A stretch of 64,000 bases of DNA, taken from assembly GCA_964437445.1 (NCBI GenBank), contig CAYTGR010000014.1, forward strand, positions 1-64,000, in the 5' to 3' direction. The position numbers and the translations under genes were made by a program. Position 1 is the first letter of the stretch. Each line of letters opens with the position of its first letter. Below are positions 22,346 through 31,181 of the stretch, piece after piece. This DNA is from CAYTGR01 sp964437445 (lineage in GTDB: Bacteria; Chloroflexota; Anaerolineae; B4-G1; SLSP01). The notes under the pieces are model-generated. The model was not told where the DNA came from. It did no database searches and saw nothing but the letters and a program-made list of their open reading frames with translations.

Positions 22346-25300
22346 ATGTTGGGAGAACGCTTTAGCCGCTGGGAGCGGATTTTAATCGTGGTCATCCTGG
22401 TCCTGGCCCTCGCCAGCCGGTTTTACCTGCTTGGAGCCCGCACCATGAGCCACGACGAAAGCTTACACACGAAATATTCGTGGTATCTTTACAGTGGGAG
22501 CGGTTATCAGCACAACCCGATGATGCACGGGCCAATCCTTTTCCACCTGACGGCCCTGGCCTATTTTATCTTCGGTGTGAACGATTTCGCCGCGCGGCTT
22601 TTCCCGGCCCTGTTCGGGATTGCCCTGATCTTCATGCCGCTGCTCTTCCGCCGTTATCTGGGCCGCAGCGGGGCGCTGATCGCCAGCGTCCTGCTGCTCC
22701 TCTCGCCCTCTATCACCTACCACTCACGCTATATTCGCCACGATATCTTCCTCATGGCGTTCGGTGTGCTGGTAGTGTGGACCTTGTTCAAATACCTGGA
22801 GGAAGGGCGTGCTCGCTGGCTCTACTGGTTTGCCGGCTGCTTCGCGTTGATGTACACGACGATGGAAGGGTATTACATTTATACCCTGATCTTCGGCGCG
22901 TTGTTCTTCCTTCCACTGCTGGATTGGGTCTTGACGGCCCCCTGGCAGCGACCGCGCCTCTTCTATGCTTTCCTGGTGGTGATTGTGCTGGTAGTGGTAC
23001 TCTTAGGGGCCTTCGGCCTGGCGCTGACCGGCGCAGAATCTCAGGAGCGCCCCCTGGACGCAGCGGGCAACACCCGCGTCGCCGACCTGGTCCTCCCTCT
23101 CTGGGGGCGGGCAGCCGCCGTGGCCGCCCTTGTGTTCCTGGTAGCAGCGGTGGTCCTGGTCTTCTACGGCCTGGGCGAAGAGACCATCCGCCACGCCCGC
23201 CTGTTTGACGCCTTGATGGTCATGGGGACGTTGGTGCTGCCGTTGGGGTCCGCGTTCCTCATCAGCATGGCAGGCTTTGACCCGCTGGATTATTCCACTA
23301 ACGGGCTGCTCCACTCCGCGCTGATCATTGTGCCGATCTTCCTGGGGGCGATCATGTTAGGGCTGTGGTGGGACGCCCGGCGCTGGCCCATCATCGCCGC
23401 CATCTTCTACGCGATTTTCTTCACCCTCTACACCACCATTTTCACCAACGGCACCGGCATCGCCAGCGGCCTGGTCGGCGCCCTCGGTTACTGGATGGCC
23501 CAACAAGGCGTCCAGCGGGGCCAACAGCCCTGGTACTATTACCTGCTGACGATGTCACTTTATGAGTATCTGGTGGGACTCGGCTCTATCGGGGCAGGGA
23601 TAGGGGTCATTGTCTGGCTCTTCCGGCGACCCGCCAACGGTGGCTCCCGGCCAACCGCCGAGGCCCTCACGGCAGACTCCCCAGCGCCGGCCTCTCCCGC
23701 CAATACGCCGGCTGTCCCCCACCCATCACCCGCCACTGCACTGCCCTCAGGAGACCGGCTATTCCCGTTCTTCCTGTTAGGCTGGACGGTCCTGGCGTGG
23801 ATCGCTTTCTCTTATGCCGGCGAGAAGATGCCCTGGCTGACGGTGCACCTGGCGCTGCCGAGCAGTCTCCTCTCGGCCTGGGGGCTGGGCCGCCTGGTGG
23901 ACAGAGTATCGTGGTCGCGGGTGCGCGAGCGCATGGGCTGGCTGGTACCGCTGGCGCTCCCCTTCGTCGTGACCGCGTTCGTCGTGCTGACGATGTCACT
24001 GAGCCAGCTCTTTCCGCTCCTGCGCCAGGGGGTCTCCCCGGCCGGGCTGTCGCTCACCCAATTAGAGCTGGTCGGACGCGCCCTGGGCGGGTTCCTGGCG
24101 CTCCTGGGCTTCGGCGGGCTGTTGCTTTGGGCCGCCGAGCGGATCGGGGTGGGAACGGCCCTGCGCCTGAGCGCTCTGACCGGGGCGCTCGTCCTGGCCG
24201 TCTTCACCGCGCGCACCATGGTGATGCTCAACTACATCAACTACGACCTGGCGAAGGAATTCCTGGTCTATGCCCATTCCACGCCGGACGTGAAGATCGC
24301 GCTGCGCCAGATTGACGACGTCTCCTGGCGCACTACCGGCACCCCTCACGAGGTCAAGGTAGCCTACAGCGAGGACGGCTCCTGGCCCATCGGCTGGTAC
24401 ATGACGGCCTACCCCAACGCTTACTTCTACGGCACCAATCCCGACCCCGATACGTTGCGCAGCTGCCCGGTGGTGATCGCCGGACGCGAACAATGGAACG
24501 CCGTGGAAACCATCTTGGGCAGCCAGTATATCCATTTTGACTACAGATACCTCTGGTGGCCGATCCAGGATTACTTCAACCTGACCCCGCAACGCATCCG
24601 GTATGCGTTGACCGACCCGACGATGCGCGCCGCCCTGTTTGACATCCTCTGGGATCGGGATTATCGCAAATACGCGCTGGCCACTAACCAGACCATTGAT
24701 ATGAATCAATGGCCGCTGCGTAAGGAGTTCCGGCTCTACGTGCGGCAGGACCTGGCCGAGCAGACCTGGAGCTATCGCCTGGGAGCAACGGGGGTGCAGG
24801 TCAGCCAACCGGCAGTGGTGGAGGCCACGTCGGCCCCTGATCCCTACGCCAGCGGGACGCGCGAGCTGCCCGTGGTCGTGAACATCGCGCTGCCGGGCGC
24901 CGGCTCTCGCGGCCTGGCCGTCGCCCCCGACGGTTCGCTCTACGTCTCCGACACCACCAACCACCGCATCTGGCACGTCAGTGCGCAAGGGGCCGTCCTG
25001 GGTTCCTGGGGCAAAGCAGGGACCGGGCCGGGCCAGTTCAACGAGCCGTGGGGCGTGGCGGTGGATCAGGATGGCAATGTTTATGTCGCCGATACCTGGA
25101 ACCATCGCGTCCAGAAGTTTGATCCGCAGGGCACCTTCCTGCTGCAATGGGGGCGCAACGGGCTTTACGCCGTGGGAGATCCGGCCGGGGCGGGTGCTTT
25201 CTACGGGCCGCGCGGGATCGCCGTCGGCCCTGACGGCAACCTCTACGTGACCGATACCGGCAACAAGCGCATCCAGGTCTTCACACCAGAGGGACAGTTC

Positions 25301-25717
25301 GTGCGGGATTTCGGCGGGTCGGGCCGTGAATTGGGCCAGCTGGACGAGCCGGTGGGCCTCGCGGTCGGCACCGGCGGTGAGGTCTTCGTCGCCGATACCT
25401 GGAATCAGCGGGTACAGGTTTTCTCATCCGATGGCGTCTTCCGCCGGCAGTGGCAGGTCCCGGTGTGGGCCGCCAACCCGGAGGAAAAGCCCTACATTGC
25501 CCTGGACCGCGAAGGGCGGGCCTTCGTCAGCGATCCGCTCCGCGCGCGGGTGCTGGCCTTCGTCGGCGATGGCGCCTTCCTCTGGTCGGTCGGCAAGTAC
25601 GGCGAAACCGGTGACACCCTCGGTTTCCCCCAGGGGGTAGCGCTCTCGGCCAATGGGGAAACGCTCTACGTGGCCGATGCTCACAGCGGGCGCATTTTAG
25701 GCTACCAGCTCCCCTGA
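22346..25717 (+). CDS. Agl23-like (TIGR03663) membrane protein fused to NHL repeats
   Basis: 1123 residues from ATG 22346 (GGGAGC upstream); a longer in-frame reading overlaps metG and is rejected. Residues 1 to about 830 are a multi-spanning membrane protein of the TIGR03663 / Agl23 group, related to GT-C glycosyltransferases, with the early loop motif MSHDESLHTKYSWYLY (Asp/Glu pair expected for catalysis) and MMHGPILFH. After a linker, residues about 850-1123 form an NHL beta-propeller with five or six blades (GLAVAPDGSLYVSDTTNHRI, then VYVADTWNHRVQKF). NHL blades should face outside. Likely role: sugar transfer from a lipid carrier with an extracellular binding propeller; inferred. The fusion is unusual outside this phylum as far as I know. 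Confidence 0.9.
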   Translation: MLGERFSRWERILIVVILVLALASRFYLLGARTMSHDESLHTKYSWYLYSGSGYQHNPMMHGPILFHLTALAYFIFGVNDFAARLFPALFGIALIFMPLLFRRYLGRSGALIASVLLLLSPSITYHSRYIRHDIFLMAFGVLVVWTLFKYLEEGRARWLYWFAGCFALMYTTMEGYYIYTLIFGALFFLPLLDWVLTAPWQRPRLFYAFLVVIVLVVVLLGAFGLALTGAESQERPLDAAGNTRVADLVLPLWGRAAAVAALVFLVAAVVLVFYGLGEETIRHARLFDALMVMGTLVLPLGSAFLISMAGFDPLDYSTNGLLHSALIIVPIFLGAIMLGLWWDARRWPIIAAIFYAIFFTLYTTIFTNGTGIASGLVGALGYWMAQQGVQRGQQPWYYYLLTMSLYEYLVGLGSIGAGIGVIVWLFRRPANGGSRPTAEALTADSPAPASPANTPAVPHPSPATALPSGDRLFPFFLLGWTVLAWIAFSYAGEKMPWLTVHLALPSSLLSAWGLGRLVDRVSWSRVRERMGWLVPLALPFVVTAFVVLTMSLSQLFPLLRQGVSPAGLSLTQLELVGRALGGFLALLGFGGLLLWAAERIGVGTALRLSALTGALVLAVFTARTMVMLNYINYDLAKEFLVYAHSTPDVKIALRQIDDVSWRTTGTPHEVKVAYSEDGSWPIGWYMTAYPNAYFYGTNPDPDTLRSCPVVIAGREQWNAVETILGSQYIHFDYRYLWWPIQDYFNLTPQRIRYALTDPTMRAALFDILWDRDYRKYALATNQTIDMNQWPLRKEFRLYVRQDLAEQTWSYRLGATGVQVSQPAVVEATSAPDPYASGTRELPVVVNIALPGAGSRGLAVAPDGSLYVSDTTNHRIWHVSAQGAVLGSWGKAGTGPGQFNEPWGVAVDQDGNVYVADTWNHRVQKFDPQGTFLLQWGRNGLYAVGDPAGAGAFYGPRGIAVGPDGNLYVTDTGNKRIQVFTPEGQFVRDFGGSGRELGQLDEPVGLAVGTGGEVFVADTWNQRVQVFSSDGVFRRQWQVPVWAANPEEKPYIALDREGRAFVSDPLRARVLAFVGDGAFLWSVGKYGETGDTLGFPQGVALSANGETLYVADAHSGRILGYQLP

Positions 25718-25746
25718 GCGCAGAAAGTTAAAGGCAGAGGGATTTT

Positions 25747-26493
25747 ATGGATCTGTTTGAGGCGTATCCCCACCTGCGCGACGTCCCGGCCTTACGCGGC
25801 CGGCGGCTGCGGCTGATTGCATTATCGGGCATCGGCTACGACGCTCAGGCCTTCTATTTTGAGCTCGCCGACGAACGGTTCTGGGCCCGCCCACCGGCCG
25901 GCGACATTTTCATCGGCGTGGGTGGGGCGCAATGCCGGCCCGATCCGGCCACACCGCCGCTGGAACAGTTGCTCTCTAATGTGCGCCGCCAGTGGCAATG
26001 CGAACTGGCCTATTTCCCGGCCGGGATCGCCTACGTCCTGGAAGAAAAGCCTTCCCAACGGGCGGCCAGCAAAAAATCACGCTCCCGCCATGGCAAAGCC
26101 GACGCCCGCCCGCCCGCCCCAACCCTGGCGGCTTTCACGCCCTTGCCGGCCAGCTCCACCCCCTTCCTCACCATCCTGACGCCGCCATTGTTGGGCGGCG
26201 GGGATGAAGTGCCGGATGCGCTGGCTCAGGCCGTTTACCTGATCCCCTTGCCGACACCGCCGGCGAGCGGGCGAGTCCCCGGCATCCTGCGGATTGAACA
26301 GGCAGCCCTGGGCGAGTTTCTGACGCCACCGACCTGGACGTTAGAGGCCCTGCAGGGCCAGCCCTGGGCCACCCTGGAAACGGCGCGCTCCCTCCCCCCC
26401 GCCGCGCAGCTGCGGGCGGTGCTGGCGCTGCGCGGCCTGCAACGGCTCTGGCAAGCCGGGGTGTTCCCTTTGAAAGACTCCGCGCATCCATGA
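25747..26493 (+). CDS. Uncharacterised protein with Pro/Ala-rich linker
   Basis: 248 residues, ATG start with AGAGGGA upstream. I recognise no family. An N-terminal domain (1 to about 103) has mixed alpha/beta character with GIGYDAQAFYFELADERFW as separate motifs GIGYDAQAFYF and ELADERFW. A basic stretch (KKSRSRHGK) and Pro/Ala-rich linker follow, then a second domain rich in Leu and Pro (about 155-240, LETARSLPPAAQLRAVLALR). No signal or membrane segment. It lies 29 bp after the Agl23-NHL gene and 36 bp before a phospholipid synthase gene, so it may be co-transcribed with both. Confidence 0.75.
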   Translation: MDLFEAYPHLRDVPALRGRRLRLIALSGIGYDAQAFYFELADERFWARPPAGDIFIGVGGAQCRPDPATPPLEQLLSNVRRQWQCELAYFPAGIAYVLEEKPSQRAASKKSRSRHGKADARPPAPTLAAFTPLPASSTPFLTILTPPLLGGGDEVPDALAQAVYLIPLPTPPASGRVPGILRIEQAALGEFLTPPTWTLEALQGQPWATLETARSLPPAAQLRAVLALRGLQRLWQAGVFPLKDSAHP

Positions 26494-26529
26494 ATCGGAA
26501 AGCCAAGACCATACACCAAGGATTTAAAC

Positions 26530-27138
26530 GTGACCGCTAATGCTGTAACCCTGTCGCGCATCCCCTTGTTAGGATTCATCCTCTACCTGCTCTACCAGCC
26601 GCAGCCCACCTGGCGGCTGATTGCTGCGCCGTTAATCTTCATTCTCATCATCCTGGATACGGTGGACGGCATCTTAGCCCGGGCCTGGAAGGAGACCAGC
26701 TTGCTGGGCAGCGTATTAGATATCGCCGCCGACCGGGCGGTGGAATACGCCCTGTGGATCATGTTTGCGCACCTGCGACTCATCCCGGTACTGATCCCGC
26801 TGCTGGTCGTGATCCGCGGGACCTTTGTGGATACCATCCGCTCCGTCGCCCCAACACGCGGCACCACCCCCTTTGAGATGATGCAGACGAAGCTGGGGCG
26901 CTTCCTGGTCAAATCAGCGTGGATGCGAACCGGCTACGGGATCGCCAAGGGGACGGCGTTCGTGCTGCTGGCCTGGGCGCACGGGGCCCTCACGGCCGGA
27001 CAGGCCGCCGGGCCGGGACTGCACTTGGCGGCACAAATCGCCGCCTGGATCGCGCTGGTCATCTGCTTAGCGCGGGGGCTACCGGTGCTCATGGAGGCCC
27101 CCCGCGCGCTCCAGGAACCGCCGAAGCAAAACAGTTAG
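26530..27138 (+). CDS. CDP-alcohol phosphatidyltransferase
   Basis: 202 residues, GTG start with AAGGA upstream. The family signature DG-x2-AR-x8-G-x3-D-x3-D is complete: DGILAR, then GSVLDIAADR. About six membrane helices are predicted. The enzyme transfers a phosphatidyl group from CDP-diacylglycerol to an alcohol, for example glycerol-3-phosphate (PgsA) or inositol; the acceptor cannot be decided. In the membrane. Probably the last gene of the unit with the two upstream genes. Confidence 0.93.
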   Translation: MTANAVTLSRIPLLGFILYLLYQPQPTWRLIAAPLIFILIILDTVDGILARAWKETSLLGSVLDIAADRAVEYALWIMFAHLRLIPVLIPLLVVIRGTFVDTIRSVAPTRGTTPFEMMQTKLGRFLVKSAWMRTGYGIAKGTAFVLLAWAHGALTAGQAAGPGLHLAAQIAAWIALVICLARGLPVLMEAPRALQEPPKQNS

Positions 27139-27157
27139 GGAGTGTCGCGTCGCTCCG

Positions 27158-27790
27158 TTACAAGAGTTGCCGGCCCACCGCGTCGTAAGCGGCCAGCGCC
27201 GCGGCCGCAGCCGAGCTGGCAGGATACTCGTCCGCCAAAAGGGTCCACACCAGCACATTATGCCGCGAGCCGTCGGGATCGGTGATCCGCTGCCGGAGCG
27301 TGGTTTCCAACGTGTAGCCCAGTTTGCGCGGGACAGCGGCGCTGCGGACGTTGCGCGCGTCGCAGCGGATCTCCACGCGGCTCATCCGATCTATCTCAAA
27401 AGCCACCCTGGTCAAAGCGGCTGCCACCTCGGTAGCGAGCCCCTGATTGATGTAAGCGGCGTGAATCCAGTAGCCGATCTCGCGCGCCTCCTCGCCAACG
27501 CGGGTATGCAGGCCGGTGCCGCCGAGCACCTGCGTTTCGGCGCGGTCCAGAATGCCGTAGGTGAAATCCTCTCCCAGGTCAAACCGGCCGCGGAAGCGCC
27601 GCAACAGGTCAATTTTAGCCTGCAGATCGGTCGGTTCCTGATCAGCCCAGGGCATCCAGGGCCGGAGATGTTCCACACTGGCATCCACCGCTGCTTTGAG
27701 CAGCGGCGCGTCGGCGGGGTTCCAGCAACGGATGACCGTGCGGGCCGTCTCTACACGGTACGCAGGACCCGGAAACGCTAATAAGTTCAT
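27158..27790 (-). CDS. GNAT acetyltransferase (RimJ/RimL type)
   Basis: 210 residues from ATG 27790 (GGGGGAG 5 nt upstream). RimJ/RimL-like layout: VETARTVIRCWNPADAPLL at the start, then GGTGLHTRVGEEAREIGYWI, GLATEVAAALTRVAFE (acetyl-CoA loop) and RNVRSAAVPRKLGY. It should acetylate a protein N-terminus or small amine. An extra C-terminal Ala-rich tail (PASSAAAAALAAYDAV) is unusual. Convergent with the phosphatidyltransferase gene (19-bp gap). Confidence 0.92.
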   Translation of the reverse strand: MNLLAFPGPAYRVETARTVIRCWNPADAPLLKAAVDASVEHLRPWMPWADQEPTDLQAKIDLLRRFRGRFDLGEDFTYGILDRAETQVLGGTGLHTRVGEEAREIGYWIHAAYINQGLATEVAAALTRVAFEIDRMSRVEIRCDARNVRSAAVPRKLGYTLETTLRQRITDPDGSRHNVLVWTLLADEYPASSAAAAALAAYDAVGRQLL

Positions 27791-27862
27791 TTCATCTCCC
27801 CCATAAGTCAAATTTAAACGCTGAGTTCACCGAAGCCGCAGAGATATGTTTGAATCCGCTGC

Positions 27863-27907
27863 AAAAACTCACCGCAGAGAACGCGGAGAGCGCAGAGTTT
27901 TTCAAGT
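27863..27907. repeat. Dispersed CACCGCAGAG-type repeat
   Basis: AAAACTCACCGCAGAG, then CGCGGAG and CGCAGAG units 9 bp apart, then TTTTTCAAG. A diverged copy at 59193-59237 keeps the order, and a fragment lies at 54587-54610. A related half-site lies at 27826-27845. Confidence 0.6.
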
Positions 27908-27947
27908 TATTTTTCTGTAACCTCCCAGGAGATCATTTTTGAAAACT

Positions 27948-30407
27948 CTACGCTCTGGTATCCCCGCCCAGAAACGGCGCGCGGGCTCGTCCCCCCGCTA
28001 GCTTCTGCCAGCGGGCCGCCGCCACCGCCACCTGTCCCAGGCTGATCCCACCGTCGTTCGGCGGGACCTGGCGGTGCAGGAGCACCTCAAAGCCGGCCGC
28101 GCCCAACGCCCCGGCCGCCCGCTCGGTCAGCCAGCGGTTCTGGAAAACGCCGCCGGTCAGCGCGACCCGGCGCTCGCCGACCGCGCGCGCGACCGCGACC
28201 AGCGCCGCCACCAGCGCGTTGTGGAAGCGCGCCGCCATCCGGTCTGGTGTCATGCCAGCTTGCAGATCGGCAAGCACCGCCTCCACCAGGGGCCCCCAAT
28301 CCAGGAGGGTCGCTGACGTTGGCGGCTGGACCTGCGCGGCGGATTGCGGATTCCGGGTTGCGTCATCCGTTCTGAGGGGCAACGGGTAAGCGTCCGGCTC
28401 TGCCGGATCGGCGGCAAATTCCAGCGCCATCGCGGCCTGTCCCTCAAAGCTGACCCGCTGGTGCAGGCCGACGAGCGCAGCGACGCCATCGAACAAACGC
28501 CCCATGCTGGTAGTGACCGGCGCATTGACGCCGCGCCGCAGCATCCCGGCGAGCAACCGCCGCTCGGCCGGCGGGGTGGCCTGCACAGGGGCCAGCTCGT
28601 CACGCTCAAAGGCCGCATCGCCATAGAGTTCCCACAGCAACGCCAACGCGACGCGGTGCGGCTCCTTGATTGCGCTATCCCCGCCGGGCAGCCGGAAGGG
28701 ACGCAGATGGGCCACCCGCTCAAAACCGGCCGCGTCCCCTAACAAGAACTCCCCGCCCCAGATCGTGCCATCCAGGCCGTAGCCGGTCCCGTCCCAGGTC
28801 GCCCCCAACGCCGGGCCGGTCACGCCGTTCTCGGCCAGGCAGGCCGCGAGATGGGCATGGTGATGCTGCACCGGAATCAGGGGGGTGGCGAAATGAGAGG
28901 CCGGGGCCTCTTTGCCCCCCGGCTCCCCGGCTCCCCGGCTTTTCCCCTGTTCCAGTGCCCAGTGGGTGGAAAGGTAATCCGGGTGCAGGTCGTGCGCGAT
29001 GGCGACCGGGGTGGCCTCATAGAGCCGGAGGAAATCGGCAATGACGCGCTCAAAAGCAGCCATCGCCTCCGGCGTCTCCAGGTCACCGATGTGCTGGCTG
29101 ATAAAGACCTGGCGACCAACGCTCAGCGCGACGGTGTTCTTCAAGTGCGCACCGACGGCCAGAATGGTCGGCAGCTCTCGCTCAACCAGCACCGGCAGCG
29201 GGGCATAGCCGCGCGCCCGCCGCAGCAGGCGTGGCTCATCGTGCAGGATCCAGGCGACGCTGTCGTCTACGTGGCGGGCGATGGGTCGGTCGTGGACCAG
29301 GAAGCATTCGGCGACGTGGCCGAGCCGCGTCAACGCCTCGCGCTCATCGGTGCAGATCGGTTCGTCGGCCAGGTTGCCGCTGGTGGCGACGACGGGGAAC
29401 TCTACGGCACGCAGCAGCAAGTGATGGAGCGGCGTATAGGGCAACATCACGCCAAGGGTCGGGTTGCCGGGCGCGACGTTCACGGCGACGGGCGCGGTGG
29501 CCCGGCGGCGCAACAATACGATTGGCGCTTCCGGGGAGGTCAACAGCGTCTCCGCCACCGGCGAGAGCTCCACCAGCGCGCCGGCCTGCTCCAGATCGCG
29601 GGCCATCAGCGCGAAGGGCTTCTCGTGGCGGGGCTTGCGCGCGCGCAGGCGCTCAATCGCGGCGGCGTTGCGCGCGTCCACCATCAGGTGAAAGCCCCCC
29701 AGCCCCTTGACGGCGACGATCTGGCCGGCGCCCAGCGCTTCCGCCGCGCCGGAGAGAGCGGCGTCGCGCTCGGCCAGCACCTCACCGGCGGGGGTCCATA
29801 GCTCCAGATGCGGCCCGCAGACGGGACAGGCGTTCGGCTGGGCATGGAAACGGCGATCCGGCGGAGCTTCATACTCGTGCCGGCAGGTCGGGCAAAGGAC
29901 GAAACGCCGCATGGTCGTGTTAGGACGGTCGTAGGGCAACGCCTGGATAATGGTGAAACGCGGACCGCAGTTCGTGCAGTTGGTGAAGGGGTAGCGATAG
30001 CGCCGGTCGGCCGGATTGAAGACCTCGGCGAGACACTCCGAGCAGGCGGCGATGTCGGGCAGCACCAGCGCCGTCTTAGCTCCCTGCGCGTCGCTGTGGC
30101 GGATCTCAAACCGGTCATAGCCCGCCGGCGCCAACCATTCCGTCGTCAGTGAATGGATCAACGCCCGGGGCGGCTTCTCGGCCGCGACCCGCGCCACAAA
30201 GTGTTCCAGGGCGGGCCGCGGTCCTTCAACCTCAATGAAAACACCGCGGGTGTCGTTGCTGACCCAGCCGGTCAGCGCCAGTTCGGTCGCCAGGCGGTAA
30301 ACAAATGGCCGGAAACCGACCCCTTGCACTGCGCCGTGCAGCTCCACACGCACGCGGGCGGCGTCTGCCGCCCGCCCCTCACCTGCCCATCGCGCTTTGT
30401 CGTCCAT
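27948..30407 (-). CDS. hypF: Carbamoyltransferase HypF
   Basis: 819 residues from ATG 30407. Acylphosphatase domain (about 17-107, GAVQGVGFRPFVYRLA), two zinc fingers (CSEC, CTNCG, CPTC, CPVCG, about 120-205), a YrdC-like domain, and a Kae1-like domain with HHHAHLAACL. HypF uses carbamoyl phosphate and ATP to load HypE with the group that becomes the cyanide ligand of NiFe hydrogenase. A TATAAT at 30430 makes longer starts (up to 30584) unlikely. No other hyp or hydrogenase gene is nearby, so this copy is an orphan here. Confidence 0.96.
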   Translation of the reverse strand: MDDKARWAGEGRAADAARVRVELHGAVQGVGFRPFVYRLATELALTGWVSNDTRGVFIEVEGPRPALEHFVARVAAEKPPRALIHSLTTEWLAPAGYDRFEIRHSDAQGAKTALVLPDIAACSECLAEVFNPADRRYRYPFTNCTNCGPRFTIIQALPYDRPNTTMRRFVLCPTCRHEYEAPPDRRFHAQPNACPVCGPHLELWTPAGEVLAERDAALSGAAEALGAGQIVAVKGLGGFHLMVDARNAAAIERLRARKPRHEKPFALMARDLEQAGALVELSPVAETLLTSPEAPIVLLRRRATAPVAVNVAPGNPTLGVMLPYTPLHHLLLRAVEFPVVATSGNLADEPICTDEREALTRLGHVAECFLVHDRPIARHVDDSVAWILHDEPRLLRRARGYAPLPVLVERELPTILAVGAHLKNTVALSVGRQVFISQHIGDLETPEAMAAFERVIADFLRLYEATPVAIAHDLHPDYLSTHWALEQGKSRGAGEPGGKEAPASHFATPLIPVQHHHAHLAACLAENGVTGPALGATWDGTGYGLDGTIWGGEFLLGDAAGFERVAHLRPFRLPGGDSAIKEPHRVALALLWELYGDAAFERDELAPVQATPPAERRLLAGMLRRGVNAPVTTSMGRLFDGVAALVGLHQRVSFEGQAAMALEFAADPAEPDAYPLPLRTDDATRNPQSAAQVQPPTSATLLDWGPLVEAVLADLQAGMTPDRMAARFHNALVAALVAVARAVGERRVALTGGVFQNRWLTERAAGALGAAGFEVLLHRQVPPNDGGISLGQVAVAAARWQKLAGGRARAPFLGGDTRA

Positions 30408-30429
30408 TGGTCCGGCACTTCCACGCCCC

Positions 30430-30438
30430 ATTATACCA
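30430..30438 (-). promoter_or_regulatory. Extended -10 promoter of hypF
   Basis: On the minus strand TGGTATAAT (TATAAT at 30430-30435, TGG at 30436-30438). A TTGACT lies upstream at 19-nt spacing. The predicted start, near 30423, is about 16 nt before the ATG at 30407. Confidence 0.6.
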
Positions 30439-30586
30439 GACTTGACAGCAAGCAAGTCAAGGGATGAGGGAATTTTCAGAGCTATCGCACTTGGAAAATA
30501 GCAGGGGCCGGCAGCCAGCCCGGCGCGGCACGCGGGAAGAAAAACGCTTCCAGGCCAAATGCAATCGCCCTTTCTTCGGGACAAAA

Positions 30587-30611
30587 ACCCGGCTTCGTGA
30601 CGAAGCCGGGT
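30587..30611 (-). terminator. Terminator of the 30638-31120 gene
   Basis: An 11-bp stem (ACCCGGCTTCG and its complement) with a 3-nt loop. On the minus strand it is followed by TTTTTGT. Confidence 0.85.
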
Positions 30612-30637
30612 CTCAGTGCCAACTGTAGGAAGACGGC

Positions 30638-31120
30638 TCAGATTTTGCGCTTACCAAAATCAGCATGGATGCTGTCCCAGGCATCCCGATAGCGGGCGCA
30701 TTCCGGAATCGGCTCGCGCCGGCGATCCAGCTCCAGCGTGAAGCGCCAGCGGGCCAGGCTGCCCGGCGGCAGTTCTTGCAGATCGGCCTTGGGCACAATA
30801 TAGAAGGCGTTATCGTCCATGAAATAAGCTACCAGGAAGTCGCAGGATTGGTATTCGTCCTCGGTCAGGGAGAACTTGATCCGCCGGCGTGGACGCCCGA
30901 CCACGTACATCCCCTGGCGCGTCTTAACCTTGACGCGAATGCGGTCGCCGTTAGCGGTGTTCAGCAAAAGCAGGCTGTAGCTGGCCTCACCCAGGTTTTG
31001 AAAGACCTGCCAGGGAGTGTTCTGGACCAGCAAGAAGAAACGTAACAAGACCTGTTTTTCACCAATCTCCGCGGTCAGCGATTGGATGTTCTGCAATAGC
31101 TTATCTTCAGGATTCAGCAT
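30638..31120 (-). CDS. Uncharacterised protein, possible degenerate PD-(D/E)xK nuclease fold
   Basis: 160 residues, ATG start. The order of elements, a strand (SYSLLLLNTANGD), a basic strand IRVKVKTRQG, then FSLTEDEYQSCDFLVAYF and AFYIVPKADL, resembles small PD-(D/E)xK proteins in which a strand ends in (E/Q)xK. The first acidic residue and the E/Q are not obvious (Ser and Lys in their place), so catalysis may be lost. No neighbour explains its role. Followed by a good terminator. Similarity is my reading only. Confidence 0.65.
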   Translation of the reverse strand: MLNPEDKLLQNIQSLTAEIGEKQVLLRFFLLVQNTPWQVFQNLGEASYSLLLLNTANGDRIRVKVKTRQGMYVVGRPRRRIKFSLTEDEYQSCDFLVAYFMDDNAFYIVPKADLQELPPGSLARWRFTLELDRRREPIPECARYRDAWDSIHADFGKRKI

Positions 31121-31181
31121 GGCCTTTCACTCCTCAGCACGCGCCCTGATGGTTTGCTTCTATCTGTCATTATATACGCAC

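Noticed and set aside
30408..30584. Longer N-terminus of HypF
   Set aside because: A TATAAT promoter lies at 30430, and family proteins start near the acylphosphatase domain.
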